Source of the DNA: Ceratodon purpureus
Taxonomy: Eukaryota; Streptophyta; Bryopsida; Pseudoditrichales; Ditrichaceae
Assembly: GCA_014871385.1 (NCBI GenBank)
Contig: CM026423.1
Location: 13,600,858-13,664,857, forward strand
Length of the DNA stretch: 64,000 nucleotides
Direction: 5' to 3'
Below are positions 40,648 through 51,650 of this stretch, piece after piece. Made by a program: the position numbers and the translations under genes. The notes beneath the pieces are model-generated. The model was not told where the DNA came from, ran no database searches, and saw nothing but the letters and a program-made list of their open reading frames with translations. Positions within the stretch are counted from its first letter, which is position 1. Every line of letters starts with the position of its first letter.

Positions 40648-40735
40648 AGCTCCGAAGAGGACGACCAGGACTGTAACTCCGAAGAGGACGACCAGGACTG
40701 TAGCTCCGAAGAGGACGACCAGGACCTTGAAGAGG
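40648..40735 (+). repeat. 27-bp tandem repeat encoding an acidic SSEEDDQDC-like unit
   Basis: Three copies of period 27 (TCCGAAGAGG starts at 40651, 40678, 40705) plus a partial fourth. In the frame continuing from the transposase core the unit reads SEEDDQDC. Confidence 0.85.
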
Positions 40736-41603
40736 AAGACCAGGGCACCATACAGGGGCAGGCAGGGAGCGGCATGCCGGCATTGAGCAAGTCGCAGCTT
40801 GCCGACGGTGGATCAGGCTCCCACCCCCCCCCCCCCACGCCCTGTCCATTACTACGTCTCCGTACCTGATGCAGATGAATCGACATATGATGCAAGTGAG
40901 AGAAACATAGAGATTGATCCGGAATTTCAAGCACAGCTGCAAGGAGAGCAACATGATGACATCAACACATTCCTTGCCCTACCTGAAATCATCCCTGCAA
41001 GAAAACGAACGCGACAGCAACCTCTACTGGACTTCACCAGATCCAAGATCCTTACATCTACCACATACTCAGAGGACTGCGAGAGGCTTCTAGCACAAAG
41101 AGAGGCCCATGCCAATGAAGCAAAACGAAAAGCACCAGAGAGAGAGGCAAACAAGGAGGCACGACGAAAAGAGAAGGAGGACCGGGACCTGCAGGTTGCG
41201 GAGAGGCGAGCAGCAAGAGAGGCGAAGCGTCTTGAGAAAGAGCGAGCGCAGGCGGAGCGGCGTGCATCAGGAGGCACACGGCGGAGGAGGGCGGGCTCTG
41301 TAGCTGGCAGCGGAGCCATGGCGCAGGAGCATGGAGCTGCAGGTGGTGGCTCAGCGGTGAGTCTCCCTCCTCTTAGTGGAGCTGGATCCGCAATCTCCAA
41401 TCTCCCCCCCAACGGCCACCGCCTCCCGCCATTCTCACCCCCACCGTTCATGCCGCAAGGCATATCTCCGCAATTTTTTTTAATCCCAGTCCATGGACCT
41501 TCCCCCTCCCCTCCCCAACGGTCACCTCAAACGATGCATGCACCACGTCCCAAACTCCATGAATGCCGAATTTTCATCTGCAGGGAGCTGGGAGCGGCGC
41601 GGG

Positions 41604-41705
41604 AACAAGCACGGGCATGCAGGGGGCGGTTCACGGTTTCGGTGCAGGCGACCCAACAAGCACGGGCATGCAGGGGGCGGTTCACGGTTTCGGTGCAGGC
41701 GACCC
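41604..41705. repeat. two-copy 51-bp tandem repeat near the right end of the transposon
   Basis: Starts at 41606 and 41657, near-identical, containing GGGCATGCAGGGGGCGG. A related GGCATGCAGGGGGCGG block occurs near the left end (38919-38935), so this may be a subterminal transposase-binding motif rather than coding. Confidence 0.85.
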
Positions 41706-42174
41706 ACGGGGTTGGGTGGAGCGGCATTGACGTGCATGCATGCGGTTCACAGGCATGGGCGGGGCGGGCACTGGTGGCGGGCATGGGCTGCGTCTCAGTT
41801 TGCAGGGGGCGGGTTTGGTGATTAGTGGGCGGTTCAGGGTGTGGGAGTCGTGCAATTTGGGTAGGATAGGATGTGCGGATCAGGACAAACTCGGTGGATA
41901 GCCTCTGGCTCCATTTGTATACAGTTCATGAGCCTCAACTGTAATTTTCAGCAACCACATTATGGCCAGTTTGCGACATTTTGTAAAGCACTTTCGCAGG
42001 GACTCTATGGCTGTGTCAGGGCCCCCCTATGCCGAAACTTCTTTTATTTATAACTTATTCAGCACATGTCCAAAAAAGGAAAAAATTGTTGGACTTCGAT
42101 TCCTATCCACCTCCCCACTCGCTGAAAATTCGTCTCTCAATTTGCCCTCCTAACAAGGCTGCGTACTGAAATTT

Positions 42175-42198
42175 GTGCGGTTCCTGAGCACCACACCT
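42175..42198. repeat. right terminal inverted repeat of the pogo-like element
   Basis: Inverted copy of the left end with the two blocks fused, i.e. lacking the 17-bp spacer. Followed by TA. Confidence 0.9.
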
Positions 42199-42200
42199 TA

Positions 42201-43178
42201 GTAGAGAAGAAGTATATGCAATAAATTTACCATTCAAAAAACTCTCACACATCCAGATCCCTGACAATTTGTGCAAATTAGCATATTTCCTAAGAGATGG
42301 CTCAAAAATAGTTCCACCATGGTAGAATTTAGTAGCAAGATCCAGCAGGTAGAGTAAAGTCATCCAAACCAAATGCCCAAAATTACCGATCAATTTTTTT
42401 TTGGTTTAAGGCTAAAATTTGAATGGATCTCATCCAGACACTCATGTATGGTCCAAATGAAATGGTGTTTCAAACCGGTAATATTTCCAAAATATAGGAT
42501 ATTTACTCGTTGTCTTGGAAAACTCCCCGGTCACTATTTGGTAGTATTTGAGCAAGACTTGTTCAAATCACTGCACACACAGCTCCCATTGCCAACGTGT
42601 CCTTTGTCACCGCACAAGGCAGACAAAAACAAAAGTTAGCTCCTGGCAGTGGCCACATACCAGCCCTGACATGTACCTGAATTGTACACTAGCGTCCAAC
42701 TCATCACACATCGAACTCAAACTCACTCCCAACAACTATATTTCTCATTTTCTACGCCATCACTTGAAAAAAGAAAGCCGGTGCAGCTCCCGAACGTTCA
42801 AACGGACACTAACTTATGACCCAGCCCTCATCTCCATCACTCCATAAGACAGGCTCCCTCCCAGCTCAACACCATCACCGATCCATCCTTCCAGCTGACA
42901 TATCAGTCTCTCAGATCAGATCTGATCTCCTCTCTCTTGTAGTTTGCTCATTCATTTTTATGGTATTTTGCACTGATCTCTCATTTGAAGGCTTGATCAC
43001 CTGGGTTGTTTGAACCTGGAACAGTATCTCTTGGAGTTGATCAGTGTCTGAGCCTAGTGAGCTGACTCAGTGAGGAGTATAGTTTTGAGAGGGAGTTTGG
43101 GTTTAGTTCGGCTTGTTTCTGGAGGAGTTTGGGTGCTGGTTGTTTGGGACAGTCAGTAACTTGGAGGTTTCGGTTGCA
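42201..43178 (+). promoter_or_regulatory. arabinogalactan-peptide upstream region and leader
   Basis: No other gene found. A CT-rich stretch lies at about 42880-42950, followed by a GT/GA-rich leader, consistent with a plant promoter and 5' untranslated region. No introns evident. Confidence 0.4.
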
Positions 43179-43409
43179 ATGGCGTGCAAGAGCTTCTCTG
43201 CTACTATGTTGGTGGTTGTGGTCATTGCTCTTATGTCGCTTGGCATGCAGAGTGTTTCGGTGATGGCGCAACTGGCGCCTGCCCCTGTTGCAGGACCGGT
43301 GGGAGCTGAGGCGCCCATGTCAGGAGTGGGTGGTGGTGCCGTTCCTTTGAGCTGGGCAGGTGTGCTCATCAGCGTCTTGGCTTTTGCGGCTGGGTTTGCT
43401 CACTTGTGA
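43179..43409 (+). CDS. arabinogalactan peptide, GPI-anchored, 76 aa
   Basis: Short secreted cell-surface proteoglycan core. N-terminal signal peptide (MLVVVVIALMSLG core, predicted cleavage after about residue 30, VMAQ). The mature core starts LAPAPVAGPVGAEAP with Ala-Pro dipeptides expected to be hydroxylated and arabinogalactosylated. A Gly/Ala stretch precedes a C-terminal hydrophobic tail (WAGVLISVLAFAAGFAHL) typical of GPI-anchor signals. Length and layout match the AG-peptide subclass. The open frame extends upstream to 43113 but MACKSFSATM is the natural signal-peptide start. Confidence 0.88.
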   Translation: MACKSFSATMLVVVVIALMSLGMQSVSVMAQLAPAPVAGPVGAEAPMSGVGGGAVPLSWAGVLISVLAFAAGFAHL

Positions 43410-46203
43410 GAGGCAGTGTTCGGCATGGAGATCGAGGATTAATGAAGAAATGGGCGAGTTTCTTTTTGTCTTCTTGCAATGTTTTCTTTCGGGAATATTT
43501 GCAGCATCCGCTGTGTTATAGAGAGGGATGTTGTCTTGCTCTTTTAGTATGAGGCAGAGATGTTGATTCTCGTTCTGAGGTTTTTAGAGCTTCATTTTTG
43601 AGATGATAGCTTGTTAATGAGAGCAGGCTAGTTGGCCCCTTCTCGGTGATAGTATTGTTATGGTGCCGAACAGCTAGTTGTGCTGTCTATGCACTTGGCC
43701 ATGGCGGAATGTGCAGTGGCTACCCTGCATGCCAGGGACTCGAACGGCTATGCTATATGACTATGTACAGATTTTTGTGAAGTGTGAGTAAAGATTTTGT
43801 ATCGCTTTAATCGTTATTTGGCTAACGGAAGTCACCTTTAATTTGCTCTCAATGCCCTCAATGGTATCTGTGTGTTTAGTCTGAACCCTGCTTCTCAATC
43901 TTTGAGCACTTAGTAAACAAGCTTAGTGTCATATCTGTGACCTATCTTCTAAACTAGCATGTTGTCTGAGTTTCGCGTCTCGTTGTTGACCTTGCCTCTA
44001 ACCAGGTGCTTCTTCATCACTGTTAATAGAAAACCCGAACCACAAGAATTGGATTTTGCTTTCAAGAGAGTGTATAGCTTCCCGTAACAGCATGCAGCTT
44101 AATCAGTCCCTCATCTGCAAAGACAAAGGCACCATTTAATTTTCTAAGTGCTCTGCCGACATATCTGTTCAACATATGTCCTGTTTATTGGCAGAAGGAC
44201 ATATTCTGCCAAGAAAGCATACACATCCAAGTTATAAAAAAAAATTGGGCAGTTGTATGTGCAAAAATTACAACCACCCTTCCCTTCTCGTGTGGCAATG
44301 AGCATTTAACAATCTCTAAGTTGCACCATTGCTGCTTGAATTCCCAAGACGGCTACTGTTTAGTACAGAGATCATCGATACATTCTCTTCATAGCTGTGC
44401 AGTTCGGTTTCATGCAGGGCTTATGCATAACTAAGCACAATAGTTTAGATCTGATACAGTAACACACAAAAGTTTACCTCACCTCCACAAAATTTGGTAC
44501 CTAGCCACTGATTATTTTATTAAGTTGGGTCTGGCCACTACCATCACAGTGTGCCATGCTGTGGTCGATGGCAAGAGCATTCCTTGGCATCTTCGCTAGC
44601 ATTCTGGTGATGCATATCAAGCTTCGGAAGCAGATGAGGGCGATTTCTTGAGAGCTGATCATAAGAGAAGTTACAGGACTGCAAGGTAGACAGAAGCGAG
44701 CATTTCAAAAATTGATCATCCATCACCAATAATGCAGTAAATTGTTAGATGTGATATGAGCTTCTTGTGGAAATATGTTGATGATATGCCATGAATGTAA
44801 TGTTATACAAGGCTATACTTGTATAGCTAGTTAAATGTAATTTCATTTCATTGTGTATTCAAAGATACCTTGCATTTATAAAGGAATTGCCTTGGCATTT
44901 TTTTTATTATTTCTCATTTTTCATTTTTCATGGGATTCTTTTTTTAAGATTCAAATTATTTTCATCATCTTTTTTCGCATTTTTCAAATTCCCTAAACAA
45001 TTTCATCATTTTTATTTTTTAACGAATCTTATCCAAGATTAGGGTAACCAAACATCAGTTATCCTTCAGAACGTTTTATTATCCCACTACGAGAACGTAT
45101 TAGCTCGTTCAAAAACAACTTGTAACAGAGACTCAACTGTTCGTAATAATCAAAAATGTAAAATTCACATCATCGGAATGTGAAACTGTGTCGAGGTACC
45201 ACCTTTTTCTCAATCGCATCTGAGGAAATAATCATGAGGACATCAAAAAGAATTGAGAAATTTATGGAATTGTTCGCTTTTGTTTCTTGCTCTCCAAGTG
45301 ACTTGTGAAAATTAAGGCTGAGACACCCATAGTCGACAGATGACCTATAGCCGATATCTTCTAATTCCTAGATTATGAAAGAACAGATGTACCTCATTTG
45401 TATATATCGGCTATTGGTTCGGAAGTACTTTTCACTTTGAAAAATTGTACAAATTTCAATATTGGGAGATAATTCATGGAAAAATGCTCATTCTTCATGA
45501 ACCTTATTTTCCTATGAACCAAAAATATTTTCCTTAAGTTGTGATGGCCGGCAATAATCGATGAAGGTGGCTGCCAGGGTTTGATGCAGTCGGTAGCCAA
45601 GCACTATTCTGCTGACTCGAATTAAAGAAACCGTTTCAAGTATCTTTCTTGTTGAATACATGATCTTATTTATACCGAACGTTATCTTTACGTATAGAAA
45701 AAGCTACCACTAGATGGTCTGAGTCGAAGACAGTTGATACTGCACGAAAGGATGAGTAATGGCTGCCATTACTCAACCGATGCACCAATAGTCAAAAAGT
45801 TATACCGCCAACAAATGAAGACTCTTTACGAGTGCTTCAAAAGAAAAAAATCTACGGGATCCTATCTACAATGTGTATACAGCGACAGGGAAACCTAGCT
45901 ACACTGAAGTCAAGACAAGTATGTTCCACGAGAAAATAATGCACAGGAAAATTGAGTTCTTCATCACAATACATATAATTTACACAGTTGGAGGATATAC
46001 TCCAACCATTCGCAGTCTTTTGAGTTTCAGCGCTGCAGTCTGGCATATGCCACGACTCTTCTCAAATGTGTGCACTACCAAACATTTTTAATTGAATAAA
46101 GATTCGGTAGCCATAGAATCAAAACTAATCTACATAACCTCGCCTTCAAAAGAGTGCAAAATGTACAACCCATGACCTACAGTCTTCCTCCGGATGACCA
46201 ACT
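43410..46203. other. intergenic region
   Basis: The first few hundred bases are probably the arabinogalactan-peptide 3' untranslated region. The rest is AT-rich with T-runs at 44899-45020 and no coding signal I can support. Confidence 0.5.
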
Positions 46204-48445
46204 TTACATGATCGCGTTGAACATGGTCTGTGCCACCCGCCATGTACCGCGCAACAATAGGAACCAGATGAGAGCTGAGACAGCTCCCAGCAAGAAGACA
46301 AACACAAAACCACTCCGAGAGCCCTTCGCCACCTTTCTCTGGGGCTGCTGTCTTCTCGCACTGCACTGCACACAGCTATCTTGCTTGCAGTCTTCGGTGC
46401 AAGGCTTCCATGTGCCTGACATCACCTCTTGGTGCAGCTTCCCTCCAGTATAGTTCATCAAGGCGGCCTGCACAGTCTTGGCACCGTTTTCAGAGCAAGA
46501 ACATGTAATGGTTAATGCAGTCACATGTGTCTCCGAGGCAGTCACATACGTGCTGCTGAAATTAGGAAGCTCAGCAGCGGAGGCTGGGAGAATTGGCAAG
46601 AGCCGATTTATCCCCAAGAACTTCCCCTTCTCAGTGGGTTTCTCTGCAACTTGTGGGGAAGCTGGAGGAGGATCGAAGTCTGGCCAAGAGTACCCAGGAG
46701 AGGCACCAGATGAAAAATTCAACTCTGGTTGTAATTGAAAATTTCCACCCTGATCTTCACTGCTTGATGAAGGTGGCATACCTTCATAATTTGACCAGAA
46801 ATCTGCATTGTGACATATCAAGGATGTGTAAGACACTTTACTCCTTACAACCCCAAGCCTTTTAACATCTAAAAAGCGCAATATTAAGGAGTACACCATA
46901 TTAGGGACTACCTATTTGTACATTTTGTTTCCTTCTGTACAAACGACTTCTGACGGACCTAATTTAGTCCTCCTATCGACGTTCAGATTTTCCAAAAGTT
47001 TAGTAACAATTAATACCTGAATCTGGTACTACACCAGCACGTTCACGTCCCAGACCTAGCGGCTCTGCGCTATTTGACCATTCTTCTGATTGTGTCTGAT
47101 GATCAAAACTGGATGATGGTATCTGGAGATCAGAACTGGATGAGGAACTCAGGAGATCGAAACTGGATGATGCAAGATCAGCAAACGCGGACAAGTCCCG
47201 GGACGACGCACTTGGCTGTAACATCCGCAATGGATGATTCAAGGCAGGCACAGTGTTGGCAAAATCTCCCACCAAGCTAATGGATGCCTGGGGGCGCATC
47301 AACAACATTCGTCGAGCGGTGTCTCCCTGAGAGTCAAACTGCATCGCCACCGCATTGTCCCTCGGAGGACGCAACTGAATTGCGGAACCACTTGCGTCAA
47401 AACCCTCAAGCTCAGGAGTCAGATCATTAATCTCCAAATAATCATCTGTACCTACAGCGCCACTCATCGAAATTCCGCAGTCAAAAGTGTCGCCCATGAA
47501 ATCCACATCCTCCTCAGCATCCAAATCCACGCTGTTTATAAAGCCGCCTTCAAACATCAGATCATTATCGATGATTGCCTCCTTCCACGACTCGTCCACA
47601 GCCGGCTCTTCAATATGGTCCAACACCTCCTGCATCGTGACACCGTCAGACCTGAAACTCTCCACCTCCTCGGGAAACTCGGCCCAATCATCGACACGGC
47701 CCGTGTGTGCGGACTCCTCACGCAAAAACTCTTCAAGAATCGAGTCAGCGTAGAACGAAGTTCCACCATTCTCCCCTCCAGTAACTTCCTCCGCCACAGG
47801 CTCCTCCTTCACTGCAACCTCAACCTTAACCTCAGCCCCCTCCGGCTCCGCCTGCTCCACCTCAGGCTCCAAGGGAACCTCCTCCTCCTCAACACTAACC
47901 GGGGGGCTGAAAGGCTCCTCCACAAACGGGGCGCCATACTGCTCTCCATTCTTCGGCCCCGCACCACTCTTCTTAAACACCCGAGCAAGCACATACGGCT
48001 CCTGCCGCCCCGTCAAATTCTCATACACCTTATCCTCCATCCGATACTCATGCATCACCCAGTCCGTCCTCTCCCCGCGCGGCGCCCGCCCCTTGTAATA
48101 CACCAGCGTCTTCTTCATCCCCGTCGACCGCGTCGACTTCACGCACCGATCCTTCCCCGTCGACTTCCAGTACCCAATCTCCGTCGCCCGGTTCGTCCGA
48201 GAGCCATTCGGATACTTCCTATCCCGAGCGCTGTAGAAATACCACTCCTGATCATTACTCTGCAACGCCGACATCGCCGGCAAATCCCACGGCTCCACCT
48301 TATACAAATCCACCTCCGCTATCGGATTCATCTCAATTGGCCGGCCATTGATCCTCTCCTTCAAATAGTACGCCACCAACTCCACATCCGTGGGATGAAA
48401 CCGAAACCCCGGCGGCAACCGCTGCGCCATCTCCCCAAACCCCAA
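46204..48445 (-). CDS. membrane-tethered NAC transcription factor (NTL type), 675 aa
   Basis: Two coding exons: 48445-47017 and 46802-46204, joined with frame kept (donor CAG|GTATTA, acceptor ATGCAG). NAC domain about residues 8-160 with LPPGFRFHPTDVELV, WYFYSARDRKYPNGSR, TGYWKSTGKD-like (IGYWKSTGKD) and GERTDWVMHEYR. The middle is acidic (Glu/Asp/Val-rich, activation-like). A single hydrophobic segment (FVFVFLLGAVSALIWFLLL, about 641-660) followed by a 15-residue tail predicts a C-terminal anchor. NTL factors are held at ER or plasma membrane and released by proteolysis under stress (family knowledge). A Cys cluster (CTEDCKQDSCVQC) lies just before the anchor. The start could instead be the Met six codons in (MAQRLPPG, 48430). 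Confidence 0.95.
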
Positions 48446-49523
48446 ACCCCAACTCCAAACCCCAACTACAAACTCAAAACTCCACCAAACTAGAGAAAAT
48501 TTTCACGGCAAGAGAGAGCGATGCTAGGAAAGGGAAGAGGAGGGAGGCGGAGGCGCTGCAGGCAACGAAGGGACTCTCATGGGAGACGCCGGCACCGCGA
48601 CGCGAGCTCCCCGGCGCGAGGTGAGAGTTGAGGTCGAAGCAAAACGGAGGAAAGTGAGCGCTCTTGAAGGCGTGGCGTGGTCTTGAAGGGGGATGTTTGT
48701 TTCGGGGGCAGGGGGCAGCCCGGGAGCAAGGCGTGGGCAGCAAGGCGAATGTTGGAGTTGCCAGTGTTTGGTTGCTTCGGGAACGCGGTCGCTTCTCGTT
48801 GACTGGTCTGCTTTACGCGCTCTGGTTGCAGCTTCCGCGGGGTTCTTTGGAGCGTTGTCTGCAGGCATTGTCTGAGTTGAGACCCGGGTTAAAGTCCGTG
48901 TTGAAGTCTGGGTTAAGATTTAGTTTTAGGTGATGTTTGGGTGTTGGGTTGAGGACCGGGGTTTGGTATGTGTTGGAGAGGTCCTGGTTCAGGGTTGGGT
49001 TGAGAATCGTTGGCTTGTGTTGGAGACTGTTGGTTGTTTTTGACCGCCCTCATTGACTTGTTGCTTGGTATGGGATTGAATTTAAATCATTTGTTTTTTA
49101 TTCTTTTGAAATTGGCTCATCCTTTCTTAGGTTGTTTGATGACTTCGTTGCAAAGATGTTGATATAATTGTACTTTTATTCTAATACTTTGTATTTATAG
49201 ATAAGACCGTATTTATCACTTGTGATACCTTGTGATTGCATTGACCAATGCCTTCGGGGTCCAATAGACCGTTGTCATTGAGATTACAATTGAATTCTTG
49301 AATGTTGCACTGCATAAATACCTAGATTTCATTTTTGTTGGCTTAGAATTGTATTTATCAAAGTTTCTAAAATCCAAGAGACACCTTCTCATTGATAATG
49401 TAACTTCCAAGTATTTGAAATTTGTGCTTAATATTACCTTAGTTTGTATTTTTGGAGGTAGAAGTATGTATCCACCAATGTCCTTCGAATCTAAAATACC
49501 CCAAGCAATGATGATATACCCTC

Positions 49524-49568
<45 letters not shown>

Positions 49569-50449
49569 ATCATTCTGATTTGCATTTTAGAAAAGAAAAG
49601 GTTGTGTCCAATACCATAATATGGATCCGAGACACACTTTAGTCTACCGATGATAATCTAACTTCTAAATTTCCAAATAAAGTGCTTTAAAATATCTTTG
49701 ATCGCACTTGATGTAATAAAAGTTTGTACTTGTCAATGTCTTTTGGATCCAAAGCATCGTTTTGTTTAAGATTGTAATTCATAATTTTTCAAAATTTTAT
49801 GCTTCAAAATCATCAACCTTTGTATATAAGGTAGAAAAAGTATGCACTTGCATATGTCTTTTTAATCCAAGAAATACTTTGTCACCTATATTATAACCTC
49901 AAAATTTCAAAATGTAGTGCTTAACATTATCTCTATTTACACTTTAGCTAACAAAAGTTTGTCTTGCAAATGTCCTTTGTATCCAAAAGACTCGTAGTGA
50001 ATGATGAAATAACCTCCATTTTTTTATATAAAAAGTGCTTAATATAACCTTAATTTCCACTTTAAGTAGTAAAAGTTTGTGCTTACCAACATCTTTTGGA
50101 TTCTAGATACATATGTGCCTAATCAACATTCATAGAATAACTTCAAATACTGGTGATTTAAATATGCTAATATTTCACTATGCTGCTATATTTTCTTAAT
50201 GTAGGCACTATACATGGAAATTTTCTCTGGATATATATTTCAATATGTCGTAGGAAGCCCTCAACGCGACCTTTCCAAAAACATATAACAAGCCATATTT
50301 TATTTTATTTAAATGACAAGGAAAAAAAAATGTTTTATTGTTGCATGAAATAATTCACATAATTTTTGACTATTTACATTTGACTTGATGATCTAATTAA
50401 AGACACGTCTTCAAATATACTCAAATTTGTATGCTATTCATTTAAGATA
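48446..50449. other. NAC gene upstream region and AT-rich intergenic DNA
   Basis: 48446-49070 is GC-balanced and probably holds the NAC promoter and leader. From about 49080 it becomes AT-rich with no gene. A (TA)n microsatellite sits at about 49527-49561. Confidence 0.5.
49527..49561. repeat. (TA)n microsatellite
   Basis: Uninterrupted alternating A and T for about 35 bp. Confidence 0.95.
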
Positions 50450-50896
50450 CATCAGGAATTTGGAACTCCACTGATTCTGCACGATTCCAGTGCGTTTGTC
50501 GTTAAACACTGATTCTGCACGTCATAGGTGTATTTAGAAGTGACGTTATGGTATGGAAGTGAGATGCATTACTAGGATGTTAATGTAGTGTTTTTTCAAT
50601 GATTATGAAAAAAACGTTGTTTCTGCACGGAAGTCATGCATTACGGAATCTGTGCGATAGTCGTGTGTCTACATTACATGGCTAATAAGACACTGATAAT
50701 ATGCAAATTGCTTTGAATGCGGATCTAGTATTGTATACGTGTCATATCAATGCCTTTTATTATATTCATATGATTTCAATATCTATCATAATGCAAATTA
50801 TTTTTGTATGACATCTGTGTACAAAGTTTTAATATTATTTTTGGAACCCTTTGGAATCGAGTGCAAAAAAATGTTTTAGAAAAAAAATTTGCATAG

Positions 50897-51129
50897 TTAA
50901 AAACATGCAAAGTCCGCTGGAAAAATAAAAACAGCTCATAGCCATGACAATATTGGCCAAAAAAACAAAAAAAAACAAAATATTCAGAAAAAAATCCTAA
51001 ATATAGATAAAGTCCAACATAATTTATTGCAAAAAAAATTGGAAAAAAAGATTTTTTCACATAGTTAAAAACATTCAAAGTCTGCTAGGAGAAAAAAACA
51101 GCTCATAGCCATGACGATTTTGGCCAAAA
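50897..51129. repeat. direct repeat pair of about 65 bp
   Basis: Copies at about 50897-50964 and 51065-51129, sharing AACAGCTCATAGCCATGAC and TTGGCCAAAAA, about 168 bp apart, inside the element with CATCAGG ends. Confidence 0.8.
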
Positions 51130-51320
51130 ACAAAGTATTTCAAAAAATTCTTAAAATTTTTGTAGATGTAGAAAAAGGCCTGTATGTTGTAGTGCAAAAC
51201 AAAATTGATTTTTTTTTAATTAAGACAAAGCAAAAAATTGCCAATGGACTCTTATTTGTATAACCAGCAAAAGAATTCTAATGTATGCAACAAGTATTTG
51301 AGGTGGTGCTTGAGGTATCA

Positions 51321-51410
51321 CGCTCTCTCGTCTCGGCAAAAGGGCTCTCTCGTCTCGACAGGAACGCTCTCTCATCTCGGCGGGGGGCTCTCTCGTCTCG
51401 GCGGAGGGGA
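51321..51410. repeat. short GCTCTCTCGTCTCGG-type degenerate repeats
   Basis: Four degenerate copies of CTCTCTCGTCTCGGC spaced about 20-25 bp. Confidence 0.75.
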
Positions 51411-51570
51411 AGGTTTCGACAGCAAAGGCGGCTGACAACTCTGTCGTAATCTGCGAGGTGGGGTTTCAACTGCAGTATTCAGCGTGTTGGGGTTTCAACT
51501 ACTGCGAGGCGATAGGTCGGGTTGCGGCATGGCCTCAGCGAGGAGTGGTTTCCAATTGCAGCAACTTTTC

Positions 51571-51650
51571 GTAGTTGGTTTCCAACTGTTTGATCTTCGT
51601 AGCTGGTTTCCAACTGTTTGATCTTCGTAGCTGGCTTTCAACCTTCGTGC
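51571..51650. repeat. 28-bp tandem repeat, about three copies
   Basis: Starts at 51571, 51599 and 51627, each GTAGYTGGYTTTCAAC-like (GTAGCTGGTTTCCAAC). On the minus strand it reads within an ORF, giving a repeated K-Q-L-E-T-N-like pattern. Confidence 0.8.

Larger units (their letters stand above)
38945..41821 (+). pseudogene. pogo/Tigger-like transposase (DDE_1) with four frame breaks and one stop
   Basis: Cut-and-paste transposase. ATG at 38945 (MESAGRERRG). Pipsqueak-type helix-turn-helix about 39332-39470 (AASRIFGVPVSSLRDHL), a CENP-B-like second DNA-binding part about 39540-39720 (PDKGWLRRFRARHPEL), then the DDE_1 core. The acidic triad is visible as CDESG (Asp codon 39825), LDGHNSH (40175) and QPLDVACF (40283), the pogo DDD pattern. 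The C-terminal tail has LLDFTRSKILTS and a charged coiled-coil-like Lys/Arg/Glu stretch. Frame is lost at 39511-39520 (A-rich run), regained near 39965-39973, shifted again at the A5 run 40446-40450, has a TAG at 40543-40545, and changes at the C13 run 40824-40836. The coding remains are otherwise well kept, so the damage is recent or partly assembly error. Confidence 0.9.
38466..42198 (+). mobile_element. pogo/Tigger-like Tc1-mariner transposon, full length with both ends (3733 bp)
   Basis: Both termini begin AGGTGTGGTGCTC (38466-38478; inverted at 42186-42198) and are flanked by TA (38464-38465 and 42199-42200), the Tc1/mariner target duplication. A second shared block AGGAACCGCAC follows at 38496-38506 on the left and directly at 42175-42185 on the right; the right end lacks the 17 bp that separate them on the left. 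The interior encodes a DDE_1-type transposase (separate entry) plus tandem repeats. GC content is well above the surroundings. Plant pogo-like elements are known (Lemi1 group); subfamily not determined. Confidence 0.93.

Noticed and set aside
40927..41463. 178-codon minus-strand ORF
   Set aside because: Antisense of the transposase C-terminal tail; Ala/Ser/Arg-rich shadow.
47234..48493. 419-codon plus-strand ORF opposite the NAC gene
   Set aside because: Antisense shadow of the NAC exon, His/Arg/Leu-rich composition.
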